DNA of 64,000 bases. Source: Sporodiniella umbellata (Eukaryota; Mucoromycota; Mucoromycetes; Mucorales; Rhizopodaceae). Positions 1 through 12,019 of the stretch are shown here, piece after piece (position 1 is the first letter of the stretch; each line of letters opens with the position of its first letter). Below the pieces are notes generated by a model. The model saw nothing but the letters and a program-made list of their open reading frames with translations, had not been told where the DNA came from and searched no databases. The translations under genes were made by a program, and so were the position numbers. The stretch is from NCBI GenBank assembly GCA_025677835.1, contig JAIXMR010000004.1, forward strand, positions 434,001 through 498,000, read 5' to 3'.

Positions 1-943
1 GGGCACCATGTTTACAAAGAGCTTACGAAGATCCGAGTTCAATTGGCCGGGGAAACGCAAACTGGTAGAGACGCCAGACATGACGGCAGACACGAGCTGA
101 TTCAATTCACCGTAACCGGGGTTGGTCAGCTTGAGTGTACGGAAGCAGATATCATACAAAGCTTCGTTATCGATACAGAAGGTGGCATCGCAATTCTCGA
201 CCAGCTGGTGGACCGTCAACACTGCGTTGTAGGGTTCCACCACCGTGTCCGAGACCTTGGGCGAAGGCACGACCGAGTACGTACATAACATCCGGTCCGG
301 ATATTCCTCGCGGATCTTGGAAAGTAAGAGAGAGCCTAGGCCGGAACCCGTACCGCCACCAAGCGAGTGGCAGAGTTGGAAGCCTTGAAGACAGTCGGTA
401 TGTTCTGCCTCTTTACGAATGATGTCCAATACAGACTCGACTAGCTCAGCGCCTTCAGTATAATAGCCTTTGGCCCATGAGTTACCCGCACCGGATTGAC
501 CAAAGATGAAGTTATCTGGACGGAAGAGCTGTCCGTAGGGACTGCCACGGATAGCGTCCATCGTAGCAGGCTCCAGATCCACCAAGACAGCTCTAGAAAA
601 CAAAAAGCTTGAGTATTCACAGACTTTTGTTTTTCTTTTCTTTACCTAGGCACGTATTTTCCCCGGGAGCCTTCGTTATAATAAACATTGATACGTTCTA
701 GCTGTAAGTTGTTATCACCAGCATAGGCACCCGTAGAATCAATCCCATGTTCTTGACTAATCGTTTCCCAGAACTTTTGACCAATCTATGAGAAAACCTG
801 GTTAGCTTCTTATTACCAGCACTCGGGTCCATTACTTACTTGGTTACCACATTGCCCTTTCAGATGAGGAAAGAAACAGATGAGCACACTGAAAGTTCTA
901 TTTCGCTTTTCTTACCAGCTTGAACGTGAATAATTTCTCTCAT
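1..943 (-). CDS. TUB2: beta-tubulin, 5' part (3' end outside window)
   Basis: Encodes the N-terminal half of beta-tubulin, the GTP-binding subunit that pairs with alpha-tubulin in microtubules. Exons on the minus strand: 943-916, 856-840, 785-646 and 592-1 (open at the window edge). The start gives [10 protein letters not shown], the universal beta-tubulin N-terminus, which includes the MREI autoregulation tetrapeptide. The very short first exons (28 and 17 nt) complete the GQCGNQIG loop. The tubulin signature GGGTGSG lies in exon 4 and the product continues to VNMVP at the edge. All donors are GT and all acceptors AG, with phases matching. The identity is seen directly. The rest of the GTPase core and the acidic C-terminal tail lie outside the window. 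Confidence 0.97.
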
Positions 944-2547
944 GGCTTGTTGATTTCTTGGGTATAATAAAATGTAGGAAATAAGTTGCTTTTGGTATAG
1001 AGAGTTTTGAGAAAAACAGGAAAAAAAAAAAAAAAAAAAAGGAGAGCCCAAAAACGTGTTTTTTACAGCACAAAGTTCTCTATCTGACTTTGAACATCCC
1101 ACTCACACCATCAACAAATCATTGCTCGCCGTCGCAACCCCCAAACGAAATGCGTGTACAAATAGCGTTAGCCAGTATCCATTGAACCTGACGGATGCCC
1201 AATCCAACTCCGATTGCCCTCTCTGTTTTCGCCTGGATAGTGCAAGACTTGAGCAGACACCGGTTGCTATGACAACTGAAATCGAACAGCAACCTCTCTT
1301 TGTTTTTTTTTTTTTAAAAAAAAAACAGCGTGTCGCCTGAAGACAGTGCAAAGAAATCTAAACGGTAGGCCTGTTCAAAAGAAAGTCTTTCGGGATGTTT
1401 TTGTTTTTTTTTTTTTTTTTTTCTATTCCCAGACACTTTCCCCTACGCTGATTTTCATTTAAAAAAAAGGGTAAAAACACTGGATTTACCATATGAAAAG
1501 AAACAAAATAGTCTGAAAGACTTTTGCGTTATAAGACTTTATTTTTTTTTTTAAAAAAAAAAAATACACTCAAAACAAAGCGTCCTTGTTTGACATCGTT
1601 TCCGGAAGCGACCCGTTTCCGGGGGGAAAGTCAAAGTTCGGGTGGTACCCATTCGCCTGATGGTCGAGCAACACCGTTTAACGTGATTTATACACGCGAC
1701 ATTGATCGTCCCCCGCGTTCATTTGCAATACACCGAGGAGGGGGGGGGGGTGGTGAACAGTGCGAGCCGGAGCCGCCTTGAGAAACACTCAAAAAGTTTT
1801 GCTTGTCACACGCGTTGGCTTCAAAGCCCCTGGTTCAAACACATTTTGTGAGAGCAACCCGTATTTCTTGAAAGGTTCATAAAAATAAAAAAGAGATGTG
1901 GCTGATTCACACCAGCAGTCGTTTTTCTGCCTTGAGTCGAACCATCGCATATAGCACTTGGTATGCGCACCCAAACCATGAGCTACAAGCGCGGATGCTT
2001 AGCTTAGTTAGCAAAGGCCATGAAAGTAACCTGTTGAAAAAGATGGCGATTCGATCTTTTGGATGACAAATGCTGTTTTCTAATTTTTTATCCCAGAAAA
2101 AGAATTGACAGAAACCTTCTTGGATACTTTTGTGCTAACCCACGCGACTTTGGCTTACTTGCTTTCATTGAGCTGTATTGAAGGTGGACTTGAAACCCAC
2201 TGAAAAAAAAAAAAAAAAAAAAGTGTTATAGAACCAATAGAACTCTGAGATCCATGGCCAAACTACAGCAGTTTGACCTTGTACATGCAAGCAAATTAAA
2301 AGTGACCATTGAGCTCTCCAAAAAAAAAAAAAAAAAGGGTGTCTGTAGCATTTCACGCGGGCCAAAGTGCCGTAAAAGAGAGAGAGCGGCTAAATCATCA
2401 TCTGTTTGCATTACAAAGACAAAATTAGTCTTTCCCGACAACCGCCCTCTCCTTAATTTGTACACACACAAACATTTGTAGAACAGCTAGAGTGTAACGT
2501 ATTCTTTTTAATGGTTTTGTGAGAAATATTAACTAAATTTAGGCAAT
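944..2547. other. gene-free stretch upstream of beta-tubulin
   Basis: About 1.6 kb between the beta-tubulin start and the 3' end of the next minus-strand gene. It carries many A or T runs of 10-20 nt (for example 1020-1040, 1402-1423, 2203-2222 and 2319-2336) and a G-run at 1740-1751. Short reading frames exist, but none shows a recognisable domain or splice structure. It presumably holds the beta-tubulin promoter. Confidence 0.6.
1263..1276. promoter_or_regulatory. X-box-like inverted repeat (RFX-type site)
   Basis: The sequence GTTGCTATGACAAC resembles the RFX-family X-box (GTTNCC..GGNAAC): the GTTG and CAAC arms are symmetric around a 6-nt centre. It lies about 320 bp upstream of the beta-tubulin start codon. 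The match is seen; a regulatory role is inference from position only. Confidence 0.25.
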
Positions 2548-4095
2548 TCAATTTGCTTTGGGTGGTAGATTGAAAGTGTCCAGTGGTACGATAATGTTTT
2601 CATCGCCACTTTGAAATGCTCTGAGACGGCTCATGGAGATTCTGCCTGTGAAACTACTCGATTTGGCGCAAACACCAGGTTTGCCAGCCAAGAACCATTG
2701 AGCCTGCATAGCCACGAGTTTATCGATGATGCCCAGGATACTTTGATCGCCTTGGGTGTCGATAGGCAGAATGTTCCAGTTGGACTGAGGCAGTCGGTCG
2801 TAAGGAATCGGGTGGTCGCCGCTTGACGAGAGAGTGACATTGAGATGAGTATAGAGCGTTTGGATCGCTTGATGATGCTCGGGTTTAAGCTCGCTTGGTA
2901 AAAACGAAGAAGATTCAGGACGTGCACCAGGGGTATTCAAGAGATGAGGATAGTCTGTTAAAAGATACACGTTGGGATGTTGATGGGTGCTGTTGGCATC
3001 AATCTGGTGGATTTTCTGGATGAGATTTTTGGCGCATGGATTCAAATTGGAAACCGGTTCCAGCCTTTCCATTCGCCAGTGAATCGCCATAAAAGGCTTC
3101 AGCTGTAACGCAATATCGTTGGCTACCTTTGTCAAAAGTCGGCTGTAAGGCAGAGGCTGACGAGCTTCAGGGTCACGTATAAACTGAAATCTAGAGTAAG
3201 AGTGAATACAGATAGGTCTATGGTAAGCATTTACCTTCGGTCGTAGAGTAAATTGATAACATCTACGGGTTTATCCGAGTAACCGGCGTGTTCAAGCTGT
3301 CTTGCCTCGTCGCTTAATAAGCTCATCATGGTCGCTGTGGTGTCTGGACTCTTTCTGTGGTAATGATGATCATCTGGAAACTGATAGCTACTCGTAGGTC
3401 GATCATAAAAATCGAAAAAGGATTCAAAACAGTTGGTTTCCCGTCGCAACAGCTTTGACTCTGCTTCTCCCTGAATATGGATCTCTTGAGCCGAGGGTCG
3501 AGAACCTGCTCTGCGTCTTTCGCTGATCCAGGCCTGGAAATCTTTCATGGTGATATAATTAAAATGCATCCTATTGGATGAGAGCCAGGTCTCTTGATCG
3601 TAGTAAAAGTCAAAGGGGTTCGAAAGACACGCTCCCAAGCGAGAGCTGCGTACATTGGGCAAAACGATCGTACGCCCAATCTTTCCAGCCAGAAAGGCCA
3701 ACTGTCTGAAATGAAGTTGGGCTTTGGACTCTACAGACTCTGGTAAGTTTCTTTGTGCGTTTAGGGAGAAGAGAAAGATGCTGAAGGGAGAGGACTTTAC
3801 CTTGTTCCATAATGGCGACAGGCAAAAGAAATCTACATCTATCTTTTCCACAGTACTTTTGGTCTATTTCCTTCAAAAGATCTTCTATTGGTGCTGTCTC
3901 GTTGTATGTTTTTTTGGCACTTTTTTTTGGCCATGAATAGCTGTATTGGACCAAGGGTGGGTAAGTGTATGGCTCTGGAGGTGTGGATGAGAGAAAGGCC
4001 CATGGTTTGGTATAAGGGGAGTAGAGGTGTATGGGTATCAGTAAGGCACATAGGGAGGCGATAAAAAACAGTGCAACTTTTTTGGGAAATGCCAT
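2548..4095 (-). CDS. GDP-fucose O-fucosyltransferase-like type II membrane protein
   Basis: A 480-residue protein from three exons (4095-3801, 3739-3235, 3190-2548; phases match). An N-terminal hydrophobic segment (about residues 8-25) followed by a Pro/Tyr-rich stem looks like a Golgi signal anchor. Near residue 275 the motif AIHWRMER resembles the His-x-Arg element of GDP-fucose-dependent O-fucosyltransferases, and CGKDRCRFLLPVA with LGACLSNPFDF fits the fungal members I know. A CGACG-rich cytosolic tail is absent. If correct, it would transfer fucose to proteins or wall glycans in the secretory pathway; Mucorales walls do contain fucose. The ATG at 4095 is the first Met after an upstream TTG. 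The family call rests on motif memory, so another Golgi glycosyltransferase family remains possible. Confidence 0.55.
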
Positions 4096-7000
4096 CTTCA
4101 ACTGTTCTTAGAGAGTAAAAGAAGAAAGAAAATAAATAAAAAGGCACTAAAAAAGGGATCTACGTCTAACTTCTTACCTAATCGTTCTTTATACTAGCAT
4201 CGCCATTTTCAATCTCCGGTGTTAGTGTTGATCTCTCTTTTTTCAATTTAGTGTGGCGCTTCTACCTTTGGGTGACCAAACAATTAATAAATGAAAATGC
4301 CTCATGTTACGTTTCAAAAGCAAAGCGTATTTTAAAGAGTTGTCAATCTATTCTTAGCTTTGCCCTTCAACTCAAGATGAAAGCCTGAAGCATGTTTTTT
4401 TTTTTTTTTTTTTGAAAACAGTCGCTTTGAACTTTTATAGCCAAATGTAAAACCAAAAAAAAAAAAAAAAAAAAAACAGCTATAAATAAATGGCAATCAA
4501 ATAAAAACAAGGCCTCTTTGTCTCCGTAGGCTGCATCAACCTAAACCTTTCTTTAGACGTGATCATTTTCTCTCAACCTTTTTTCTATTTCTAGAAAAAA
4601 CTTCCTTCTCCGTTTGAAAAGAAAAAACACAATGTTCTGCCATTGGGTTCATACGAGACTTACGGTTATAGGTTAAACCAGTTGCTTACGATTGGCTGAA
4701 GTTGAAGAAGATAAGAAAGGGCCAAGGTGCGATAATGACGTGTACTGAATCCCTCTAACAACCATCGGCTGGTACGAAGAATAGTGTCGGTAGTTGAGAA
4801 AGAATGCTGTCGCATGAATAAGAAAAAAAAAAACGTATGTCTATGCTTCGCTGGTTACTGTTTGTATGGGTAACTTAGCCTTAAGTCTTGAGTTGAATCC
4901 AAGAGCAGTGCCCTTGTCGCGTTCTCTTTTGTTATCAAAAAGGACTACACTAACGTCATCGTTTTTTTTTTATCTATGTTGTTTTTTTTTTGTTTTTTGA
5001 TAAAAAGAACTGCTACCAATTTATCGATGCAATAATCTGGTAGACAGTAACTAGCTTTTTTCGCTACTGGTGTATTTGGCCATCAACCTACTTTTTGTTT
5101 CTTATCTTTTCTATCGCTCAAAATTTCACGGTTGTCCTTTATCAACCCAAAGTATATACTAGCCCCCCATGCCTTATAGCGGTTTAGCTGATGATATAAA
5201 AATGGCTCGAATATCAACTTGCAATGTCTGCTTTGTGTTGTTGTTCTTTGAATAATTTGTCCTTGTAAGAAACAAATTTGATGTAGTGTTGATTAAATAA
5301 CAAAAAAAAAAAAAAAAGGTTGTAGATATTTTGCCTTTTGATATGTTGGGTTGGCACTTGTAATTTTTAGACTATTATTGTTATGTTGCTTTAGCAAAAC
5401 TGTTGTTGTACGTATATAGGACTGAGATGCTTGAACCGTAAGCGCATTAATTAAGCTGCCGTTGAGTCAAACACAGTAGAAATTTTTGTACAGGTAAAAG
5501 ATGTACAGCCTCGGCGTTTTCGAAAGAAAACTTATTCCAAAGATCTCTTAAGCCTCTGCCATTTTTTCGAATCCAAAAAGGAGATTTTATTCTGATTAAT
5601 AAGGCGAAGCTAACTAGATGAAAAAGTTTGGTTCAAAAGCTCCCTTTGCTATAATTTTTTTTATTTTTACCTCGCCTTGGGCTTGACCTACCTAAGAAAA
5701 TTTGGTGATCACTTATCGACGCTTTCACTTTTTATATCTACTTTTCAAAGAAATAAGCTTTTGGATACTGGGTATGGAACTAGAGATACAAGGAACCAAC
5801 CAAAGATATTGAGTTCGAGCTTAACTAGAGACGCTCAAACGACATTACAAAAATTTAGGAAACTGTACTTTGAAATGAACAATAACATTTACGTTTGCTC
5901 AAACCGCCTTAAAAATCGTTTTTTTTTTTTTTTTTTGACTCCAAATGTAAAAAAAAACCGCACACTTTTAAAAACAATGAATTGATCAGAATAACCTGAA
6001 ATATACATAAAAACAACCTTATTATTTGCCTGTGTTGAGTAATAGATTACCCTTCAAACCCTTTATAAAGTCACTTTATTGTTACAGTTTAGGATTAAAT
6101 GCATACAACCAAAATCAGTATATACTCGTCAACCTATCACAAAAGCCAGACTCCTTAAAGGGCCACCTTTGGTCTATCTATCCATTTTTTTTTTTAGCAG
6201 ATTTCTCTACACTTTAGGCGATGCCAAGTGGATCCAAGATGACTGTACAGTGGATGGTACAAGAGTTGGGCTTATCCCTATTTAGCTTGTTCACACCATG
6301 ATTGGCACACCTTTTTTTTTTTTTTTTTTGTCTTGTGTCTTTCCCTTGGCACCAGAGACACTTTGGGTCATCAAGGAAAAAAGGAAAAAGAAAATAAGCT
6401 CATTTGCGTTCAGTAAAGTATTAACTTGAGCATTCACTTTTCCTTTTTTAGCGATTGTAACAATCTGACTTTCTAGATATCAATCGTATTTAGAAAAATG
6501 AATTAAAAAACAATCAAACCTTGGTATCAAATATCAGTACAACGTTTTTTTAACGAGCGTTACAACGCTATGCGTCTTTTGTTGATGTCTATATAAAAAA
6601 AGGGGGATCAATTGAGGTCACTTCTTTCTTTGTACCATAGACTATGTACACGTCTTGTGATTTGCACACAGTGGTCAAAAAAAAAAAAAGGCTTTGGGTA
6701 CACAAGCTCACCTGTTGTTTCTCAAGATCCCAAAAAAAAAAAAAAAAAAAGTAAAGGCAAATGTTATTAAATGAAATATAATCAAGCTTTAAAAACTCTA
6801 CTCCTATTTTTAGCAAGAAAGAAGATAATAACGCTCCTACTAAAAAGACAGCGCCGGTAAAAAAGATTCATTGTTAAAATAGCCAGTAGCTATGTGTAAT
6901 TGTACATACACTTTTGGATGATGCCCCAGGATGACTTACATGTAGCGTTTCTTAATTTTAAAAGATTTTCTTTCTTCAAAGACACGCTTACCCAAAAAAA

Positions 7001-7540
7001 AAAAAAAAAAAAAAAAAAAGGGCTAGAGTTTGGTATTAGCCTTGTACATTGGTTTTGCTATAGGCCAATTTAGAACGTACCTTTGGTAAACTTTGATGTT
7101 TGTATAATGGATCAAATAGTTTTGGTATATGTAGGAGTTGTGTTGTTTTAGTCGCGCCTTTTGCAGGTTTTGTTCTTTTTTTTTTTTTTTTTCAAGACAA
7201 AGTTTTGAAGCCTAGTATAAAACGTTTCGATACTATAGAAATAGAAAACCGCTTGCAAATTGGGAATTTTTTGATATGTTAGGAGAAAAAGTATCTAGAA
7301 ACAATTTATATCTACAAATATATAAGCGTTTTCTCTGATGAATACAGAACGTGAGTATTAGCGCAAGTGTAAAACGTAGGGACCCTATTTTCATCATCAA
7401 GCCTTAGGAGGTCTTCAATACAACATTGTTTTACATCACTAACAGGTAGCTACACCCACCTCGCTTTAAACTCAGCTGAACAGCTTCGGCCTGGCTTGTC
7501 ATTCTTTTGATGACACACTTTTTCAAATCACTTTTACTCG
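4096..7540. other. 3.4 kb gene-poor, homopolymer-rich interval
   Basis: No coding exon with recognisable family content was found on either strand. Long A or T runs occur at about 4396-4413, 4456-4476, 5301-5316, 5920-5936, 6311-6329, 6732-6750, 6994-7019 and 7176-7192. A possible 5'-UTR intron donor for the fucosyltransferase-like gene lies near 4177 (GTAAGAAG on the minus strand). The 7440-7540 end is probably the COX16 promoter. Confidence 0.5.
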
Positions 7541-8016
7541 ATGGTTAAATTTGAAAGCAAACCTTACGGCCAGACCAGCTCTTTTGATGCGCTTGCGTCA
7601 CAAGCTAAAAAGAAGCCATTTCTGTTTTTCGGTTTACCTTTTTTGACCATTATGGTGGCTGGCTCTTTCGGTCTGTCACAATTAACCCAAACTAAATTTG
7701 ATCATAGAGACAGAAAACATAAAAAGGTAAGTTTGGATCCATACGAAAAGCACGTTCCTAACCACCCGTGGTTATTGCTCTTATTAAAAACCAAAAAAAA
7801 AAAAAAAAAATAAAACCAAAAGGTTGCGAAAGAAGAGGCTTTAGGCATGGACAAAAATAGACGTAAATTAAGTTTACAAGAAGAATACTTTGTAAAGCGT
7901 ATTTCAGTACATTCGTTCCGACAAACACTAATCGTTACATGTAGCGTTTGCAAGCGCAAACAGAAGAAGAATGGGAACAAGTTCGAATCGCTCGTCCTTC
8001 CGAAAATGCGAAATAA
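7541..8016 (+). CDS. COX16: cytochrome c oxidase assembly protein COX16
   Basis: A 108-residue mitochondrial inner-membrane protein needed for complex IV assembly. Exons are 7541-7726, 7823-7891 and 7945-8016; every junction is GT..AG and all phases are 0. The single hydrophobic segment around FGLPFLTIMVAGSFGLSQ, followed by TQTKFDHRDRK, is the COX16 hallmark. The C-terminal half (MDKNRRKLSLQEEYF, then RLQAQTEEEWEQVR) matches the family's matrix or intermembrane-space tail. Length fits the family. Intron 1 carries an 18-nt A run just before its acceptor. CSN4 begins 95 bp downstream on the same strand. Confidence 0.93.
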
Positions 8017-8058
8017 AAAAAATAAAAATAAAAATAGGCATGTATATACCCCACTTTT

Positions 8059-8100
8059 CTCTCTCTCTCTCTCTTTTTTTTTTTTTTTTTTTTTTTTTTT
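8059..8100. repeat. (CT)n followed by T27 run
   Basis: A CT dinucleotide repeat runs directly into about 27 consecutive T between the COX16 stop codon and the CSN4 start codon (8112). It lies in the CSN4 5' leader or promoter, and being a simple repeat it is probably length-variable. Confidence 0.9.
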
Positions 8101-8111
8101 CTTTTAGTAAA

Positions 8112-8607
8112 ATGGGTATTGAGGAACGTTTAAAAGAATGTGTTTCTATTTCACAACAAAAAGAAAAGGTAGAAGCTTTTAGTTCAGTACTTGGAGACGT
8201 GATGGCTTCCAATGAGACGGAGCAGTTAAAGTTGTACGTGGATGCCGTATTGAATGAGCAAGTGAGCTTGGTTATTTCAAGACAACTTTTATCCGATTGT
8301 ATCAGTTTATTGGATACCAGGATCAATAACAACGTCCAAAAGAAAGAGCTCATACTCTACACCATCTCACGTACTCAACCTCGTGCAGTCAGCTTTGAGG
8401 AACCGGTAAATAGAATCTGGACACTGTTTTTTATAAAATATATAAACTCAATCGCTATAGTTGTCGCAACTAAGGGAAATGCTTGCTGATGTTTACGAAA
8501 ACGAAGACAACAATCTAGAGGCAGCAAAGACTTTACAAGGAATCCCATTGGATTCAGGGCATCGGTATAGAGAAAATAGATAGAAATAGATAAAGATTTT
8601 TTTTGGT

Positions 8608-8651
<44 letters not shown>

Positions 8652-9617
8652 GGGCTGTTTCAGACGATTATAAACTTCGAGTGTATATGCGTATTGTCCG
8701 ACTGCTTTTAGAGGAAGAGGAAGCAGCTTTAGCAGAAACCTATTTGAATCGTGCAGCTTTATTGATTACGTGTTCTGACGACGAGTTATTACAGCTCACT
8801 TACAAATTATCACAAGCGCGTATTTTGGATGCCAAGCGTAAATTCCTTGAAGCGTCATCAAAATACCATGAATTGAGCTATAGTGGGAAGATAGCGGAAG
8901 ATGAAAGAATACTTTGTTTGTAGGTAAACCAGAGAAGAGAGAGTAGGGAGCAAAAGAGATCTAAAGGGTGTTGATAGGACTGCTGCTGTTCAATGTGCAG
9001 TGTTGGCAGGAGCAGGTCCTCAAAGATCGCGTACACTTGCTACGCTGTATAAAGATGGCCGAACACAACAACTGGGCTCTTTTTCTGTTTTAGAAAAGAC
9101 TTACAAGGAACACATGATTCGACCAGACGAAATCTCTGGTTTTGCCAGTACGCTTAAACCACATCATCTGGCACGTCTTGCTGACGATACTACCGTCTTT
9201 GATCGTGCTATTATTGAACATAACCTTTTGTCGGTTTCCAAGATTTACAACAATATCCGTCTGGACGAATTGGCTCGGTTACTTGACGTGTCTACAGAAC
9301 AAGCAGAAAAAATGGCGGCCAGAATGATTGGCGAAAGTAGAATGGTAGGCAGTATCGATCAATTAGAAAGTCTGATTTCTTTTGAATCTGGGGGAGCCGC
9401 ACAAAATGAAGAGGCTACAGCAGATACGATCAGCGCTGCGGCTGCTGCGGCCAATGGTACGTTTCAATCCAATCTTCATGTAGAACAGTCCATGTTGGAA
9501 ATCATGAAATGGGATTCTGCCATACAATCTCTCTGTCAAGATCTTGACGCTGTGATTCTCTCTATTCAAGAACAATACCCAGAATATGCTGCTACGAAAA
9601 TCCAAGAACACCTTTAA
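8112..9617 (+). CDS. CSN4: COP9 signalosome subunit 4
   Basis: A 434-residue PCI-domain subunit of the COP9 signalosome, which removes NEDD8 from cullins. Exons are 8112-8405, 8461-8564, 8653-8919 and 8978-9617; all phases agree. Diagnostic segments are NEQVSLVISRQLLSD, GIPLDSG, DYKLRVYMRIVRLLLE, AETYLNRAALL and DRAIIEHNLLSVSKIYNNI, followed by the winged-helix part of the PCI domain. The length is about 30 residues longer than human CSN4, partly from an Ala-rich insert near residue 370. The third exon ends at a GTAGGT donor, which avoids an in-frame TAG. The intron before 8653 has an A35 run right next to its acceptor instead of a pyrimidine tract. Confidence 0.95.
8615..8649. repeat. A35 homopolymer abutting a 3' splice site
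   Basis: About 35 uninterrupted A, preceded by T8, lie inside the second CSN4 intron. They are followed at once by TAG and the next exon, so the usual polypyrimidine tract is missing here. Run length may vary through replication slippage or sequencing error. Confidence 0.9.
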
Positions 9618-9664
9618 AAAGACACGTTGCCTCGTTACACACACAAAAAAAAAAAACGTAGAGT

Positions 9665-10816
9665 TTATACTGTAGGATGATCGTTTAATAAAGAATGTTT
9701 TGGCATAAAATCCATTCGCTTGCTTGTTTTTTTTCGGTCAAGGAGCTCTTCTGCTGGGTCTTGAGCGAGCAGAGAAAGATCGGGTACGGAATAAGAAGAT
9801 CGTTTGATCTGCATTGTTTCGAGCTCTCTCTTTAATTTAAGAGGCAGATCCGATTTTTTGGCACGTCGTTGATCTAATCTTGGGCTTTCGGATCCACTCG
9901 CTTCTTTCTTTTTGGTAGACACCCCACGTTCATAGAACGGATGGGCTGGTTTGGCACGGACTACTTGCTGTTGTAATTTTTGAATCTGCTGTTGTTGTAG
10001 CAAGAGCTGTTGCTGCTGTTGTTGATGTTGGTACTGTTGTTGTTGAATCAGAAACTGTTGTTGTTGCTGAAGCTGTTGTAGTTGTTGCTGAACAAGGATC
10101 TGTTGTTGTCTTTCGAATTCTTTCCCGGCTCGCGTCTCGCACCGTTTATAATCGCTTGGTACAGCATAGGAAGAGGTAGAGCGTTTGATACTGCCTTCTG
10201 TTTCTTCGTTTTGATAAGCACGAACAGGAAATGGGGTACGGACAAAAGAAGGGGAAGGATGTCTTGAAGCCTCGGTTGGATTGATCTACCTAGTATCAGT
10301 ATAGTCTATACTAGTGTTTTTTTTTTTTACCTGTGCTATAGACATAGTTTGACTCTGAGGTCTTCTTTGTGAACTATTAAAAAGAGTGAGCGATTGTGAC
10401 TGAACAATGGGTCTTGATTTTTCTGAGAGAATAATAGGCATAGAAGGAGAAGGGCTGATGCCTTCTGTCAGACTTGGGATGGTCTTTCGTGTCTCTAGAC
10501 GATGTCTTTCTTTCATACGAGACATCCATTGTCTATCTATCGACTGTTTTGTATCTTCATCTGGGTCGCTTTCGTCGCTGCTATTGCTTAGGGGGCGAGG
10601 AGTCGTCTTGGGATCTGTAAAGACATGCGAACTTAAAAGAGGAGTCGAATTGGATTTAATAGGAGCAATAAAAGCGGTAGGTTCAGCCAACTCAGCCATC
10701 AAATGCTCTGTTGGATTAGGTGCTGGATAACTCAAGGCGGTAGGTAGAGGAGAAGGCGGCGGGGAAAGTGACTTGAGGTTTTGTTTCTTGGATCTTTTGA
10801 AACCGAGTAAGCCCAT
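9665..10816 (-). CDS. Gln-rich low-complexity protein, function unknown
   Basis: A 368-residue protein from two exons (10816-10331 and 10285-9665; phase 0 junction). The N-terminus MGLLGFKRSKK is basic after Met-Gly. A Ser/Pro-rich middle (SPPPSPLP, an acidic SDESDPDED patch) leads to a Gln-rich block around residues 225-275 (runs of 3-6 Q, weak coiled-coil heptads), then a basic C-terminus. No known domain is recognisable. Poly-Q and disorder suggest a scaffold or transcription-related role, but that is inference. It is convergent with CSN4, with only 47 bp between the stop codons. Confidence 0.75.
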
Positions 10817-12019
10817 CCCTCTGTGTGTGATACGTAAAACAGAAAGAAAGCAAGAATTAAGAAAAGGAAATATCCAAGAGTCAGCTTAATATATGCGAGA
10901 AAGAAGGAGTAGAGGGGAGGGGGGGGGAGGGCAAATAAAAAGAGTGCTCAAAAGAAACATAAAAGTGTAATATAAACATAGAAAATCCTTTGTTGACCCT
11001 CCTTGTTTTTTTTTTATTGTACTTCTTTTGATGTTCATTCCTACAACCATTAAAACTAGATTGGGTCAATAAAAAATCGTATGGGGCGTTTCCAAATTGA
11101 ATTGGGACAGAGCAGAGTAAAATGAAAGATTGGGGTCAGCTTTTAGACAAAGTAAGAATAGCTTTCAAATGATTAGCTGTAAAGAACTCTGTCATTTAAT
11201 ACATGAAGCAAACGGTGCCTATGACAAGGCTTAGATAACGATAGGGGCAAGTTTATTCCATGAAATGACAAACAAGACTGCCAAACGATTCATGGTACTG
11301 GAAACTACGAGGTAGTAAAACGATGAAAAGGGTGTTCCAGATGTTGATAAAAATTGCCAACGCATTTTGAGAAGCCTTCGTATCCCTTTGCTGTAGAGTA
11401 TAGTCCATTCAGTACAAAGTACTCTGTTGATGACCCATTTTCCCAACTCTGTCTCAACTGAATGTAGAAATAACCCATACGATTTTTGTATTGACCCAAT
11501 CGAATGTTGCTGACGGTCAACAGAAATAAATAAATGAAACACAGGAAAGAAAGATCAATACGAGTGGTTTGAAAGATCAAGCGTTATGTTATTCTACGGC
11601 TTAAAAATGACGTTTGTCTGTGTGACTTGATTCCGGAAATTTACTTTATGCCGTCGATCAGAGTACAAGCGGTTTATATCTTTTTTTTTTCTTTTTGATA
11701 AAGTGAGAAATAAATAGACTGAGGAATGGAAATGGTAAAATATAAAACAACTGAGTCACCAAAGGCTTTTTTTTTTGGTTTTCAAAAAGGGATTCAAACG
11801 TTGCTGTATTCTAAACATTTGATCCAATGTTACTCAAAAAATGACAAAAATAAGCAATAATAATAATAAAAGAAAATATTTTCTTTTTATATTTCTTTTC
11901 TTTTTTTTTTTTTTTTTTTTTTTGGGTATTAAATGAACATCGGCCATGTAAGAGAGTAACCAAAAGAAAAGGGACTAACAAAAAGAGATGAAAGACATAA
12001 ACAGATCATAAGAAGTGGG
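10817..12019. other. intergenic interval with a possible membrane-protein remnant
   Basis: On the minus strand between 11580 and 11231 there is an open stretch with one hydrophobic segment (CFIYLFLLTVSNIRLG), followed by soluble sequence containing GYFYIQL and ENGSSTEYF. No ATG begins it, and a stop separates it from a second open stretch. It could be a decayed SUR7/PalI-like membrane protein or chance. Elsewhere only A or T runs (for example 11901-11923) are seen. The right end is the promoter of the small gene at 12020. Confidence 0.35.

Noticed and set aside
1056..1351. Overlapping frames of 94 and 82 codons on opposite strands
   Set aside because: Both rely on homopolymer-coded Lys/Phe runs and show no domain; they lie in the beta-tubulin upstream region.
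1800..1860. T-loop-like GGTTCAAAC suggesting a tRNA
   Set aside because: No matching acceptor stem, anticodon arm or A box could be paired around it.
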